From positions 1,277,867 through 1,341,866 of the forward strand of contig NZ_CP019436.1 of NCBI RefSeq assembly GCF_002201895.1: a stretch of DNA of 64,000 nucleotides. Reading direction: 5' to 3'. Below, one piece after another: positions 1-8,936 of the stretch. The DNA is from Methanopyrus sp. SNP6 (GTDB lineage Archaea > JAADCQ01 > Methanopyri > Methanopyrales > Methanopyraceae). Under the pieces are notes generated by a model that saw only the letters and a list, made by a program, of their open reading frames with translations, searched no databases and was not told the origin of the DNA. The position numbers and the translations under genes are program-made. Position 1 is the first letter of the stretch. Each line of letters opens with the position of its first letter.

Positions 1-2
1 AG

Positions 3-932
3 GTGTTGCGCCCGCTGAGAGAGGACGACAAATACCGCCATCCGGCGGTGTTGGACGAAGAGGTCAGAGTGATCGGGGACAACTTGGCCGACGTGACGGC
101 TGAGATCGGTGCGTACGCCGAGATAGGTCCGTCGGTGGTAATCCGGAGGAAAGCCGCAATCTACGGGTTCTGTCGGGTGTTCGACTCGGACGTGGGTGAG
201 CGAGTGAGCGTATCCCCATTCTCAGTTGTGCGCGCGGACGTTGGTAACGACGCGTTCATAGGCGACGGGTCCATGATAGGGGTGATCGGCGGGGATAGGG
301 CCAGGTTGGGTTACGATTGTTTCGTCGGTATGAGGTGTGTTGTGTACGGCGGCGTGAAGGTGGGTGACGGAGCGATCGTAGGGGCGGGATCGGTCGTTGA
401 GGAAGACGTTGAACCTTATACGGTCGTGATGGGGCGACCGGCCGAGTACGCTGGTGATACAGTCAGGATAAGCGCCAACACGTTCGTGGGCGGCGAGGAG
501 ACGTTGGCGGAGGTTCGAATGGTCACGAGAGGTTACGACACGGGTTGGGAGACGTTGGGGTGTACGGAGAGTCGCGGTGTGAACCTGACGGTCGTAACCT
601 TCGACCGTGAAGTGTGGGAGAGGCTGATGGGACTGCTCGGGAGGTTCCGTGGCGAGGTGGACCACGGAACGTTTCGGTTCGAAAGTGCGGAGTACTTCGG
701 GATCGCGGCGTCGTCTGAACGACCACCTCGTCGAGTGGTGGATAAAATCCGTGAACTGCTACTAGAGCGGGCCGAGCGGTTGGTGGCATGCATCTTGGAT
801 TGCCCTAAGGGGTACGGTAGAGACGTGGTAGTTCGGAGCGGCCGGATCAGCGATGAACGGGTGGCCGGTCCGTTACGCGCCCGCGGATCTAGGTACTACC
901 GGCGCACCGAGGTGGGCTTACGTACCGTTTGA
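3..932 (+). CDS. Hexapeptide-repeat (gamma-carbonic-anhydrase-like) protein with extra C-terminal domain, possibly 5'-truncated
   Basis: Residues about 20-155 are a left-handed beta-helix with hexapeptide repeats (for example IGDGSMIGVIGG, VGDGAIVGAGSVV), ending in VVMGRPAEY as in hexapeptide acyltransferases and gamma-class carbonic anhydrases. The family's zinc-binding histidines are not visible: the whole helix domain has no histidine, so carbonic anhydrase activity is unlikely. About 150 further residues, of a fold I do not recognise, follow the helix. The first in-frame start is GTG at base 3, but the gene may begin before the window. It ends about 60 bases before pdxT and is probably transcribed separately, because a TATA-like box lies between. 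Family assignment is good; function is unknown. Confidence 0.7.
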   Translation: MLRPLREDDKYRHPAVLDEEVRVIGDNLADVTAEIGAYAEIGPSVVIRRKAAIYGFCRVFDSDVGERVSVSPFSVVRADVGNDAFIGDGSMIGVIGGDRARLGYDCFVGMRCVVYGGVKVGDGAIVGAGSVVEEDVEPYTVVMGRPAEYAGDTVRISANTFVGGEETLAEVRMVTRGYDTGWETLGCTESRGVNLTVVTFDREVWERLMGLLGRFRGEVDHGTFRFESAEYFGIAASSERPPRRVVDKIRELLLERAERLVACILDCPKGYGRDVVVRSGRISDERVAGPLRARGSRYYRRTEVGLRTV

Positions 933-948
933 ACCCGTGGCCGGTGCG

Positions 949-957
949 TATTATATC
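949..957 (+). promoter_or_regulatory. TATA-like box before pdxT
   Basis: The sequence TATTATATC sits in a GC-rich gap, about 35-42 bases before the TTG I prefer as the pdxT start. That places a transcription start near 980, leaving a short leader with GGGG as a ribosome site. It argues for the TTG at 991 over the upstream ATG at 964. Confidence 0.4.
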
Positions 958-990
958 TCCTCGATGTCGGACACCTGGGGGTCGTCCGAT

Positions 991-1599
991 TTGAAGATAG
1001 CCGTCGTCGCCGTTCAGGGAGACGTAGAAGAGCACGAATCGATCCTGAAGGCGGCCGGTGAGCGAGTCGGCGAAGACGTCGAGGTGGTGTGGGCGAGGTA
1101 CCCTGAAGATCTCGAGTACGTGGATGCCGTCGTGATTCCAGGAGGAGAGAGCACTACGATAGGACGTCTGATGGAGCGGCACGACCTGGTTAAGCCGCTG
1201 CTGGAGCTGTCGGAGTCGGATACTCCCATCTTAGGGACCTGCGCGGGGATGGTCCTCCTCGCGCGTGAGGTCGTTCCGCAAGCTCATCCAGGGGCTGAGG
1301 TGGAGATCGAGCAGCCTTTACTAGGTTTGATGGACGTTCGGGTGATCCGGAACGCGTTCGGCCGTCAGCGTGAATCGTTCGAAGCGGATGTCGAGATCGA
1401 GGGGTTCGAGGACAGGTTCCGTGCTGTCTTCATCCGGGCCCCCGCCGTGGACGAAGTTCTGTCCGACGACGTGAAAGTACTCGCGGAGTACGGGGATCAC
1501 ATCGTGGCAGTGGAGCAGGATCACCTGCTCGCCACGGCTTTCCACCCGGAGCTCACCGACGATCCGCGTCTTCACGCTTACTTCCTGGAGAAGGTGTGA
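991..1599 (+). CDS. pdxT: Pyridoxal 5'-phosphate synthase glutaminase subunit PdxT
   Basis: PdxT releases ammonia from glutamine and passes it to PdxS for vitamin B6 (PLP) synthesis. The roughly 200-residue protein begins LKIAVVAVQGD, the typical family start. It has the PGGEST loop near residue 50, the nucleophile cysteine in GTCAGM (about residue 84) and the catalytic His-x-Glu in FHPEL near the C terminus. The TTG at 991 matches family length and has GGGG ten bases upstream; ATG 964 would add nine residues. The next gene, another glutamine amidotransferase, starts 12 bases after the stop. No pdxS is in the window. Confidence 0.92.
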   Translation: MKIAVVAVQGDVEEHESILKAAGERVGEDVEVVWARYPEDLEYVDAVVIPGGESTTIGRLMERHDLVKPLLELSESDTPILGTCAGMVLLAREVVPQAHPGAEVEIEQPLLGLMDVRVIRNAFGRQRESFEADVEIEGFEDRFRAVFIRAPAVDEVLSDDVKVLAEYGDHIVAVEQDHLLATAFHPELTDDPRLHAYFLEKV

Positions 1600-1611
1600 G
1601 GGGAACTGACC

Positions 1612-2553
1612 TTGGCGTGCGGCATCGCCGGTATCGTGCTGCCCGAGCCGGGGCCCGTCGGCGCTATCCTTACGGAGATGCTGGACGCGCTGCAGCACCG
1701 GGGCCCCGACTCGGCAGGTTACGGTCTGTATTTGGACGTCGACACGGCGGTTTTCGTCCTCGAGCTGCCGGCCGAGGACGGGGAAATGGAGATGCTGGGT
1801 GAGGTCGAGCGAGCGCTGGAAGGGCGTCAACTGGAACGGGTAGAGCGGATCGCCGAAGACGCGAGTACACGGGTGTACCGACTGTTCGTGGAGGGATTCT
1901 CGACGGGACGACAGGGTCAGCGAGAGCTGGCGGAGGTAGTGGAGAGGATCGAGAACTCGGATATCACCGTATTGAGCGCGGGTCACGGCTTCGAGATCCT
2001 GAAGGACGTGGGTACGGCAGCAGAAGTCTCGGAGCAGTACGGGGTCGAGGCGATCGAAGGTACCCATGGGATCGGACATGTGAGGTTCTCGACGGAATCG
2101 GAGGTCGATAGATATCACGCTCACCCGTTTCAAAGTCACATGGTACCTAACATGGCAGTGGTTCATAATGGTCAAATCACCAACTACTACACGATCAGAG
2201 AGCAACTCGAAATTAAAGGATACCAGTTTAAGACCAACAACGACTCGGAGTGCATAGTGGTGTACGTAGCGGACAAGTTGCGGGATGGGTACTCGCTGGA
2301 GGAGGCGATGGAGGAGGCCATTCGTGACCTCGACGGGCCGTTCTGCTTTATTATCAGCACTCCGAACGCGATCGCGGTTGCGAGGGATCCGCTGGGGCTC
2401 CGTCCCGGTGTGATCGGATTCGGTAAGGACGGGGCCGTCGCCGTCGCCTCGGAGGAGGTCGCGCTGCGTCGGATCTTCGGCGACGAGCTCGAAGGTATCG
2501 AGCAGATCGAACCGGGCGAGTACGAGGTGTTCGAGGTGGGTGGCCGGAGTTGA
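1612..2553 (+). CDS. Class II glutamine amidotransferase, glutamate synthase subunit 1-like (GlxB type)
   Basis: This stand-alone N-terminal-nucleophile amidotransferase corresponds to the first domain of glutamate synthase; methanogens encode the synthase in separate pieces. The start reads MACGIAGI, so the nucleophile cysteine is residue 3 and two residues must be removed rather than the usual one. GTHGIGHVRFST and DSECI are typical substrate-binding segments, and GPFCFI and ARDPLGLRPG are typical of GltB/PurF amidotransferases. TTG 1612 has GAGGGG just upstream. It overlaps the next gene by four bases (TTGA), so the two are probably translated together. The FMN synthase core subunit is not in this window. 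Confidence 0.85.
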   Translation: MACGIAGIVLPEPGPVGAILTEMLDALQHRGPDSAGYGLYLDVDTAVFVLELPAEDGEMEMLGEVERALEGRQLERVERIAEDASTRVYRLFVEGFSTGRQGQRELAEVVERIENSDITVLSAGHGFEILKDVGTAAEVSEQYGVEAIEGTHGIGHVRFSTESEVDRYHAHPFQSHMVPNMAVVHNGQITNYYTIREQLEIKGYQFKTNNDSECIVVYVADKLRDGYSLEEAMEEAIRDLDGPFCFIISTPNAIAVARDPLGLRPGVIGFGKDGAVAVASEEVALRRIFGDELEGIEQIEPGEYEVFEVGGRS

Positions 2554-3242
2554 AGGAGAAAATTATCGACTGTCGCGACAAGGAACCCCGAGACATCAAC
2601 AGTGCGCTGAAAACCTACGCTCGAGAGTACGACCGGATCGTGCTCGAGAACCCCGGCGCCAAGCACTACATCGCGGCCGGACTGACCGAGGAGGTCGAGG
2701 TGATCATCAAAGGAAGTGTCGGCTATTACGTGGGCACGATGATCCACGGGCCGCGGATCCTCGTCGAGGGGAACGCGGGTTGGTACCCGGGCGATAACGT
2801 CACGAAGGGAGAGATCGTGATCGAGGGTCACGCGGGTGACGGAGTAGGTCAAGGAATGTACGGTGGTACCGTCGTCGTCCGTGGCGACGCAGGTTCACGA
2901 GTTGGTCAGATAATGAAGAACGGGACGGTGATCGTGGGCGGCGATGTGGAGATCATGATAGGCATGTACATGATGGGCGGAACGATCATCGTACTGGGCG
3001 ACGCCGGTACGTACACCGGAGAGAGCATGCTCCGCGGCGAGATCTATGTGTTGGGTGAGGTCGAGGATCTGGGTAAGAACGCCGAAGCCGTCGATCCCGA
3101 CGGCAAGGATATCGATCGCGTCTGGGAGCTCGTCCGCGCGTACGACTTCGACGTGACCCGTGACGACTTAAAAGCGTTGACGAAGATAGTACCCAGGTCG
3201 AAGCGCCCGTTCTACGGCCCCGAAGAGATGGAGGAGGGGTAA
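2550..3242 (+). CDS. Glutamate synthase subunit 3-like GXGXG protein (GlxC type)
   Basis: This 230-residue protein corresponds to the C-terminal right-handed beta-helix domain of glutamate synthase. Repeated G-x-x-G turns run from about residue 55 to 175, with the family pattern GHAGDGVGQGMYGG followed by VRGDAGSRVGQ. In the fused enzyme this domain is structural; methanogens encode it separately (established for the archaeal split enzyme). It overlaps the amidotransferase gene by four bases and the next gene, queC, starts seven bases after its stop, so the cluster appears to be one transcript. The C-terminal 40 residues are a charged tail outside the helix. Confidence 0.85.
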   Translation: MKEKIIDCRDKEPRDINSALKTYAREYDRIVLENPGAKHYIAAGLTEEVEVIIKGSVGYYVGTMIHGPRILVEGNAGWYPGDNVTKGEIVIEGHAGDGVGQGMYGGTVVVRGDAGSRVGQIMKNGTVIVGGDVEIMIGMYMMGGTIIVLGDAGTYTGESMLRGEIYVLGEVEDLGKNAEAVDPDGKDIDRVWELVRAYDFDVTRDDLKALTKIVPRSKRPFYGPEEMEEG

Positions 3243-3248
3243 GAACCC

Positions 3249-3968
3249 GTGGCCACGACCGTTGTGTTGTGTAGCGGCGGGCTGGACTCCTCGGTTATCG
3301 CCAAGTGGGCGGTAGAGGAGCTTGGAGGGCGCGTGATATGTCTTTTCGTTGACTACGGGCAGCGGAACGCACCCTTCGAGCGGAAGGCTGCGGAACGTAT
3401 AGCTAAGGCGGTGGGGGCTGAGTTCGAAACTGTCGGCACGTTCTGGCTGAGGCGCCTCTGCCCGGATAACCCCATGTTCGCCGGTGGACTGCCGCGTGAG
3501 GCCGGGACCGAAGACCTCTCGGCGAACTGGCTCCCGGCGAGGAACTGGAACCTCCTGGGGGTCACGGCAGCGCTCTGTGACCATCTGTACCTCAAGGGGG
3601 AAGACGACGAGTTCCACATCGTTTGGGGTATCAACGCTGAGGAGGCTGAACGGTTTCCGGACAACACCAAGGAGTTCGCCGACGCCGTAGCCGAGGCGCT
3701 GAAGCGTGGACTGCCATCGCGGCCGCGGCTCCACAGTCCGTTGGCCGAGTTGTACAAGCCAGGTATAGTGCGTCTGGGCTCGGAGCTCGGTGCCCCTATG
3801 GACCTCTCCGTAAGTTGCTACAACCCGATCTGGGAGGACGACACGCCGGTGCACTGCGGAGAGTGTGAGGCGTGTTACCACCGTAAGCGGGCCTTCGAGA
3901 GGGCTGGGATCGAAGATCCCACAGAGTATTCTGGAGTGACCTCGCCTCCCTCGAGACCATCGCCCTGA
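3249..3968 (+). CDS. queC: 7-cyano-7-deazaguanine synthase QueC
   Basis: QueC converts 7-carboxy-7-deazaguanine to preQ0, the precursor of archaeosine in archaeal tRNA. The PP-loop motif SGGLDSS is at residues 9-15, WLPARNWNLL matches the conserved ARN segment, and the C-terminal zinc site is visible as C-N-P-x-W followed by HCGECEAC. The usual family end (DPTEY) is followed here by about ten unusual residues, because the frame runs on into the remains of the next gene. GTG 3249 is the only sensible start. ArcS, which acts later in the same pathway, lies at 22954-24507. Confidence 0.93.
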   Translation: MATTVVLCSGGLDSSVIAKWAVEELGGRVICLFVDYGQRNAPFERKAAERIAKAVGAEFETVGTFWLRRLCPDNPMFAGGLPREAGTEDLSANWLPARNWNLLGVTAALCDHLYLKGEDDEFHIVWGINAEEAERFPDNTKEFADAVAEALKRGLPSRPRLHSPLAELYKPGIVRLGSELGAPMDLSVSCYNPIWEDDTPVHCGECEACYHRKRAFERAGIEDPTEYSGVTSPPSRPSP

Positions 3969-4247
3969 TCGTGGCGATTCACATCGGCTACTGGACCGCC
4001 ATCGCCTATGGGCTCGCCCACGGCCTTCCCGACCATGTTTATCGTGGTACCTGGCATGATACCGGTTGGACTGTGCCGGTTCGTGCGCAACCCCCGGCTG
4101 AATACGTCCGGTAAGCGCGCCGAGCAGCTAGTACGACGATACGACCCGTACCTGGGCGTGCTGGTTTTCGGATCTTACATCACAACACTAGCCACGATGG
4201 CGGTCGTGGGACTCGGTGGTGACCGGCGAGCCCACTCTCGGTCTTGA
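3936..4247 (+). pseudogene. Decayed small membrane protein, frameshifted
   Basis: Two overlapping frames together read like one three-helix membrane protein. From about 3941, in a frame without a start codon, comes a hydrophobic stretch (ETIALIVAIHIGYWTAIAYG). The next frame, from 4008, continues with MFIVVPGMIPVGL and, near the end, YLGVLVFGSYITTLATMAVVG. The frame must change near 4030-4045. The shared pattern of helices split by short basic loops suggests one gene broken by an indel. I do not recognise the family. Either frame alone could be a real short protein, but neither has a convincing start. Confidence 0.4.
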
Positions 4248-4259
4248 TTCCATGCTCTG

Positions 4260-4373
4260 ATGGGATACAGGTTAGACCAACATGACGTTAAGGGCGCTAC
4301 AGCCGTGGTTAAAGTGGGGAAGAACTCCTCCGACGGTTCGATACACGTCGAGGTGCTACGAAGGGGGGAGTAA
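4260..4373 (+). CDS. Possible 37-residue ORF upstream of the methyltransferase
   Basis: ATG 4260 opens a 37-residue frame ending in VEVLRRGE, with TAA at 4371-4373 directly after a run of six G (4363-4368). The methyltransferase coding sequence continues in a different frame across this point. It may be a leader peptide coupled to the downstream gene, the true N-terminal end of that gene separated by an indel in the G run, or chance. No homology recognised. Confidence 0.3.
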   Translation: MGYRLDQHDVKGATAVVKVGKNSSDGSIHVEVLRRGE

Positions 4374-4498
4374 CCGTCAGACGAGACGTACCCTCCATAG
4401 TAGTCGACAAGCATGCCCGGGACGCGATTCGGTCGGGAGCCCTCTCGGTTTTCGCGCCGGCCGTTCGGAGAGTCAGGGGACGGTTCCGACCCGGTGAT

Positions 4499-5608
4499 GT
4501 GGTGAAGATCGAAACCGCGACCGGCGACTTCCTGGGCTACGCCTTCGCCCAGACTTCGGACCGCGACGTGCGTAGGGGTCGGGCCCCGGGCATCGTGGCT
4601 AGGATCTTCGATCGGAAGGGAGAGTATCCAGAACGCTCACCGGACGAGATCGTGCTGGAGCGTATCGAGAGCAGATATCGGTTCAGGAAGCAGTGGAAGA
4701 TCGACGTGCATAGGAACCACATGAGAGTGGTGTTCTCGGAAGCCGACGATGTTCCCGGCCTCATCCTGGACAAGTTCAACGATATCGCAGTGTTTCAAAC
4801 CACGTGTCCGGCCATCGAGAGGATTATCCTGAGGAATGCGGCCGAACTGCTGGAGGTATTGGATGTGGACACGCTCTACGAGAAGAACGATTCGAGAAAG
4901 CGGCGACAATTGGGTATGGGGGTGCGAAAGAGAGTGGTGTCCGGAGAGGAGCGGGTCGAGACCGTCGTGGAAGAGTACGGGGTGCGCTTCGCGGTCAACG
5001 TCGAGGAGGGTCAGAAGACGGGGTTCTACATCGACCAGGTGGAGAACCGCGCGAAGGTGCAGGAGCTGGTGGATGGAGGCAGGGTCCTCGACACCTTCAC
5101 GTACGTGGGTGGGTTCGCGATTCACGCGGCGGTAGGTGGCGCTGAGGAGGTAATAGGTATCGACAAGTTTGACAGGGTGGTCCAGGCCGCGTACCGTAAC
5201 GCCGATATCAACGATGTCCGGGACCGCGTGAAGTTCCTCGTAGGGGACGCGTTCGCCCTGCTCGAGAAATTCGAGCGGCAGGGGGAGAAGTTCGACGTCG
5301 TGGTCTTGGATCCGCCGGCGTTCGTCACGTCCAAGGAGCACCTGAACAGAGGACGTAGGGCGTACTTCGACGTGAATTACAAGGCCTTGGGGTTGGTCCG
5401 GGACGGTGGCCTCTTCGTGACCTGCTCGTGCAGCCACTTCTTAGAACCCTCCGACTTCGTGAGACTGGTTAACGAGGCGGCGGCCCGGCGAGGTGTGAAG
5501 CTCAGGATGCTCGGTCCGCTGCGAGGCCAACCCCCATGCCATCCGATAGTGCCAGGGAACCCCGACACCAGGTACCTCAAGGCAATGTTCTGTGTAGTAG
5601 AGCACTAG
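4499..5608 (+). CDS. PUA-domain class I rRNA methyltransferase, RlmI-like
   Basis: The protein has an N-terminal PUA-type RNA-binding domain, then a Rossmann SAM-methyltransferase domain. LDTFTYVGGF is motif I, VVLDPPAF is motif IV, and CSCSH holds the C-terminal cysteine region of RlmI-type (23S rRNA m5C) enzymes. GTG 4499 is the first ordinary start, but it would cut off most of the PUA domain: coding sequence in the same frame clearly runs back to about 4376 (DVPSIVVDKHARDAI), where no ATG, GTG or TTG exists. The best ribosome site is the G run at 4363-4368. So the true start is non-standard or lost to an indel. The 3' end overlaps the convergent gene by four bases. Confidence 0.82.
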   Translation: MVKIETATGDFLGYAFAQTSDRDVRRGRAPGIVARIFDRKGEYPERSPDEIVLERIESRYRFRKQWKIDVHRNHMRVVFSEADDVPGLILDKFNDIAVFQTTCPAIERIILRNAAELLEVLDVDTLYEKNDSRKRRQLGMGVRKRVVSGEERVETVVEEYGVRFAVNVEEGQKTGFYIDQVENRAKVQELVDGGRVLDTFTYVGGFAIHAAVGGAEEVIGIDKFDRVVQAAYRNADINDVRDRVKFLVGDAFALLEKFERQGEKFDVVVLDPPAFVTSKEHLNRGRRAYFDVNYKALGLVRDGGLFVTCSCSHFLEPSDFVRLVNEAAARRGVKLRMLGPLRGQPPCHPIVPGNPDTRYLKAMFCVVEH

Positions 5609-7023
5609 CCGATCGGTAGTGCGATGTAGAGAGCGAAGATGTATGTGGGCAAAGTGAACACGAGGAGCATCGGGTGGATAGCCCAATCGTGGGGACGCTC
5701 GTCGGCTGGTTTCGGGTCTTTCATCCACCTCAGTAGATCTAATAGCGTCTTCGTAACCACGAGTGTATATGCAATGACTAATACTAGTTCCACTTGATGC
5801 ATATGATAGTACCATAATCGCATGAAATTGGGTGCGACTAGGTACAACTGGCGAGCCTTCTCTACAGCTAATGGTGTGGAAAAGTTCAGTAATTGAAGTG
5901 CATGGTACCATCGCACATCTTCAGGTACGAATACGGGAGCGTTACATACAGCGGCAGGAAGTCTGCTAAGTGCGAGGAGGAACGGGGCGACGTTGAGGAA
6001 CCCGACACGCCATGATGGCAGTAACCAGACGGCGAATGGGAACACCCATAAGTAGATCCAGGAGATGTAGTAAGGGTTTCCTACTTTGGTAGTTAGGGCA
6101 AACCATAACATGAATAGGGCCGCAGAACCCCAAATAGAGTATTTTAAGTTAGATATCTTAATGGATTCTTGTAGGATTTCATGACGTTTCCAAAGCCACA
6201 AAGCTAGGGTTATAAACCCGAGAATTATAAGTGGCCCTGATAGCTTCCCTATGGTGAAGTGGTAGGGGTACACGTGCCATCTAGTTAGGAGTAATGGAAT
6301 GTTTAGAGGAGTGAGGTCTTGAGGAAGTCTAAGCATATGAAACAGAAATGCTTGTTTCCAAAAGGCTTCCGGATCGTATAATATAAAGGGTGACCAAAGT
6401 AATGCAGTGGTGATTGAGGAAGTTAATAAAAATATCATTGCTGGGTGTGAACCGTACTTTTCCTTGAGAATTAGAGTGAATGGAATTACGAGTATTCCAG
6501 GTACATACTTGAAACTAGAAGCTAAAGCTAATGATACTCCAGCGGCGATGGGTCGACCACGGTGTATGCATATAGCAGTAAGTGCTAGGAAAAACGCGAT
6601 AATAGTATCGAACTGGTAGCCCCACACGACCACACCCATAGGTACTGATATGATTCCCCACTGAGCTATCGGCCACTCGAACTCCCGAATTATTACCAGA
6701 CATGTAAGTAAGTAGAATATGACTAAAAATACCTTAAGAGAAAATTGGAACGTCCATGGGTTAGAGTCTAAACCTAAGTTATGGATAAGATCGCGCGTGA
6801 TTACGTAGAAGACTACGGCCATCGGTGGGTAGTGTACTTTCTCGCACTCCGGGTATACGTGTAGGAGGCCTTTAGACGTCGCGACGCGGTACCACTCCTC
6901 GAAATAGTGGACGTCGTACCAGTTCATCATCACTGGGGAGGATATCAGGAGGAAGACCGTCACAAGGAGTGAAACCGCTACCGCTAGGTACCGCTCGTGC
7001 CGCTCGTCACGGATTCGAAACAA
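5605..7023 (-). CDS. Multi-pass membrane glycosyltransferase-like protein (GT87/DUF2029 type)
   Basis: This 472-residue protein has about ten hydrophobic segments. An acidic first loop (NWYDVHYFEEW) and VHYPPMAVVFY resemble GT-C mannosyltransferases of the GT87/DUF2029 group, which use a polyprenyl-phosphate sugar donor at the membrane; donor and acceptor cannot be told from sequence. TTG 7023 has AGGAGGG seven bases upstream and lies 13 bases after mdh, so it is the last gene of the operon. From about 5800 to 6750 the DNA is clearly more AT-rich than its neighbours, which suggests acquisition from elsewhere. Confidence 0.65.
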   Translation of the reverse strand: MFRIRDERHERYLAVAVSLLVTVFLLISSPVMMNWYDVHYFEEWYRVATSKGLLHVYPECEKVHYPPMAVVFYVITRDLIHNLGLDSNPWTFQFSLKVFLVIFYLLTCLVIIREFEWPIAQWGIISVPMGVVVWGYQFDTIIAFFLALTAICIHRGRPIAAGVSLALASSFKYVPGILVIPFTLILKEKYGSHPAMIFLLTSSITTALLWSPFILYDPEAFWKQAFLFHMLRLPQDLTPLNIPLLLTRWHVYPYHFTIGKLSGPLIILGFITLALWLWKRHEILQESIKISNLKYSIWGSAALFMLWFALTTKVGNPYYISWIYLWVFPFAVWLLPSWRVGFLNVAPFLLALSRLPAAVCNAPVFVPEDVRWYHALQLLNFSTPLAVEKARQLYLVAPNFMRLWYYHMHQVELVLVIAYTLVVTKTLLDLLRWMKDPKPADERPHDWAIHPMLLVFTLPTYIFALYIALPIG

Positions 7024-7036
7024 CTTCCGCCCTCCT

Positions 7037-7993
<957 letters not shown>

Positions 7994-7997
7994 TCAG

Positions 7998-8936
7998 TCA
8001 CCCCATGAGGAGAGCTAGGATAGCCTTCTGCACGTGCAATCGGTTTTCGGCCTGGTCGTAGATAACGCTCCGCTCCGAGTCCGCCACGTCGTCCGTGAGC
8101 TCGTACCCACGTTGTATGGGCATACAGTGCATTACGATCGCGTGTTCGGGGGCGTATGACATCAGTTTCTCGTTGACCTGGTACGATCGGAATACAGACA
8201 ATCGTTTCTCCCGTTCGTCTTCGTCGCCCATGCTCACCCAAACGTCGGTGTACACGACATCGGCCTCGCGTACGGCTTCCTTAGGATCTCTAACTACCCG
8301 GATCTCCGACCCCGACTCCTCGGCGCGACGCTCCGCTTCCCGCCAGATTCTGTCCGGACACTCATACCCTTCGGGCACTGCGTGCACGAAATCCCAACCC
8401 AAAGTGGCACACACGAGGGCCAAGGACGAACAGACGTTGTTCCCGTCTCCGACGAAGACCACCGTGTGGGGACCCCGACCGAGCTTCTCCCGGATCGTGA
8501 ATGCGTCCGTAAGAGCTTGACATGGGTGTTCGAGATCACTCAGGCCGTTGATGACGGGTACTTCCGAGTACCTGGCGAACTCCTCGATATCTTCGTGGCG
8601 GTGCGCTCGGATCATGACTCCGTCTAAGTATCTGCTCAACACGGCCGCCGTGTCCTTGATAGCCTCGCCTCGACCCAACTGCAGCTCTTGTTTCGTGTAC
8701 GTGAAGGACTGCCCGCCCAACTGATGCATGGCCACCTCGAAGGAGACACGGGTGCGGGTGGAAGGCTTCTCGAAGATTAGGCCGAGCGTCTTGCCTTTCA
8801 GTACTGGTATTACCCTCTCGCCCGCTAGGTAGCGCTCCTTGAACTGTTCGGCCACGCGAAGAACAGTCTCGACTCCCTCCTGATTTAAATCCATGATGGA
8901 GAGTAAGTGGTCGATGTTGAGGCGCTTCAACCTCAC
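7998..8936 (-). CDS. argF: Ornithine carbamoyltransferase
   Basis: It makes citrulline from ornithine and carbamoyl phosphate in arginine synthesis. Visible motifs are STRTRVSFE (carbamoyl phosphate), HPCQ, the SMG ornithine-binding loop (VWVSMGDE) and HCMP near the C terminus, where HCLP is commoner. The SMG loop separates it from aspartate and acetylornithine transferases. Length is 312 residues. GTG 8936 shares one base with the purD stop (TAGTG), so translation is probably coupled. argC lies elsewhere in the window (14846-15877). Confidence 0.95.
   Translation of the reverse strand: MRLKRLNIDHLLSIMDLNQEGVETVLRVAEQFKERYLAGERVIPVLKGKTLGLIFEKPSTRTRVSFEVAMHQLGGQSFTYTKQELQLGRGEAIKDTAAVLSRYLDGVMIRAHRHEDIEEFARYSEVPVINGLSDLEHPCQALTDAFTIREKLGRGPHTVVFVGDGNNVCSSLALVCATLGWDFVHAVPEGYECPDRIWREAERRAEESGSEIRVVRDPKEAVREADVVYTDVWVSMGDEDEREKRLSVFRSYQVNEKLMSYAPEHAIVMHCMPIQRGYELTDDVADSERSVIYDQAENRLHVQKAILALLMG

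Noticed and set aside
853-1599. Long N-terminal extension of pdxT from 853
   Set aside because: It overlaps the previous gene and lies before the TATA-like box; the family begins at KIAVVAVQGD.
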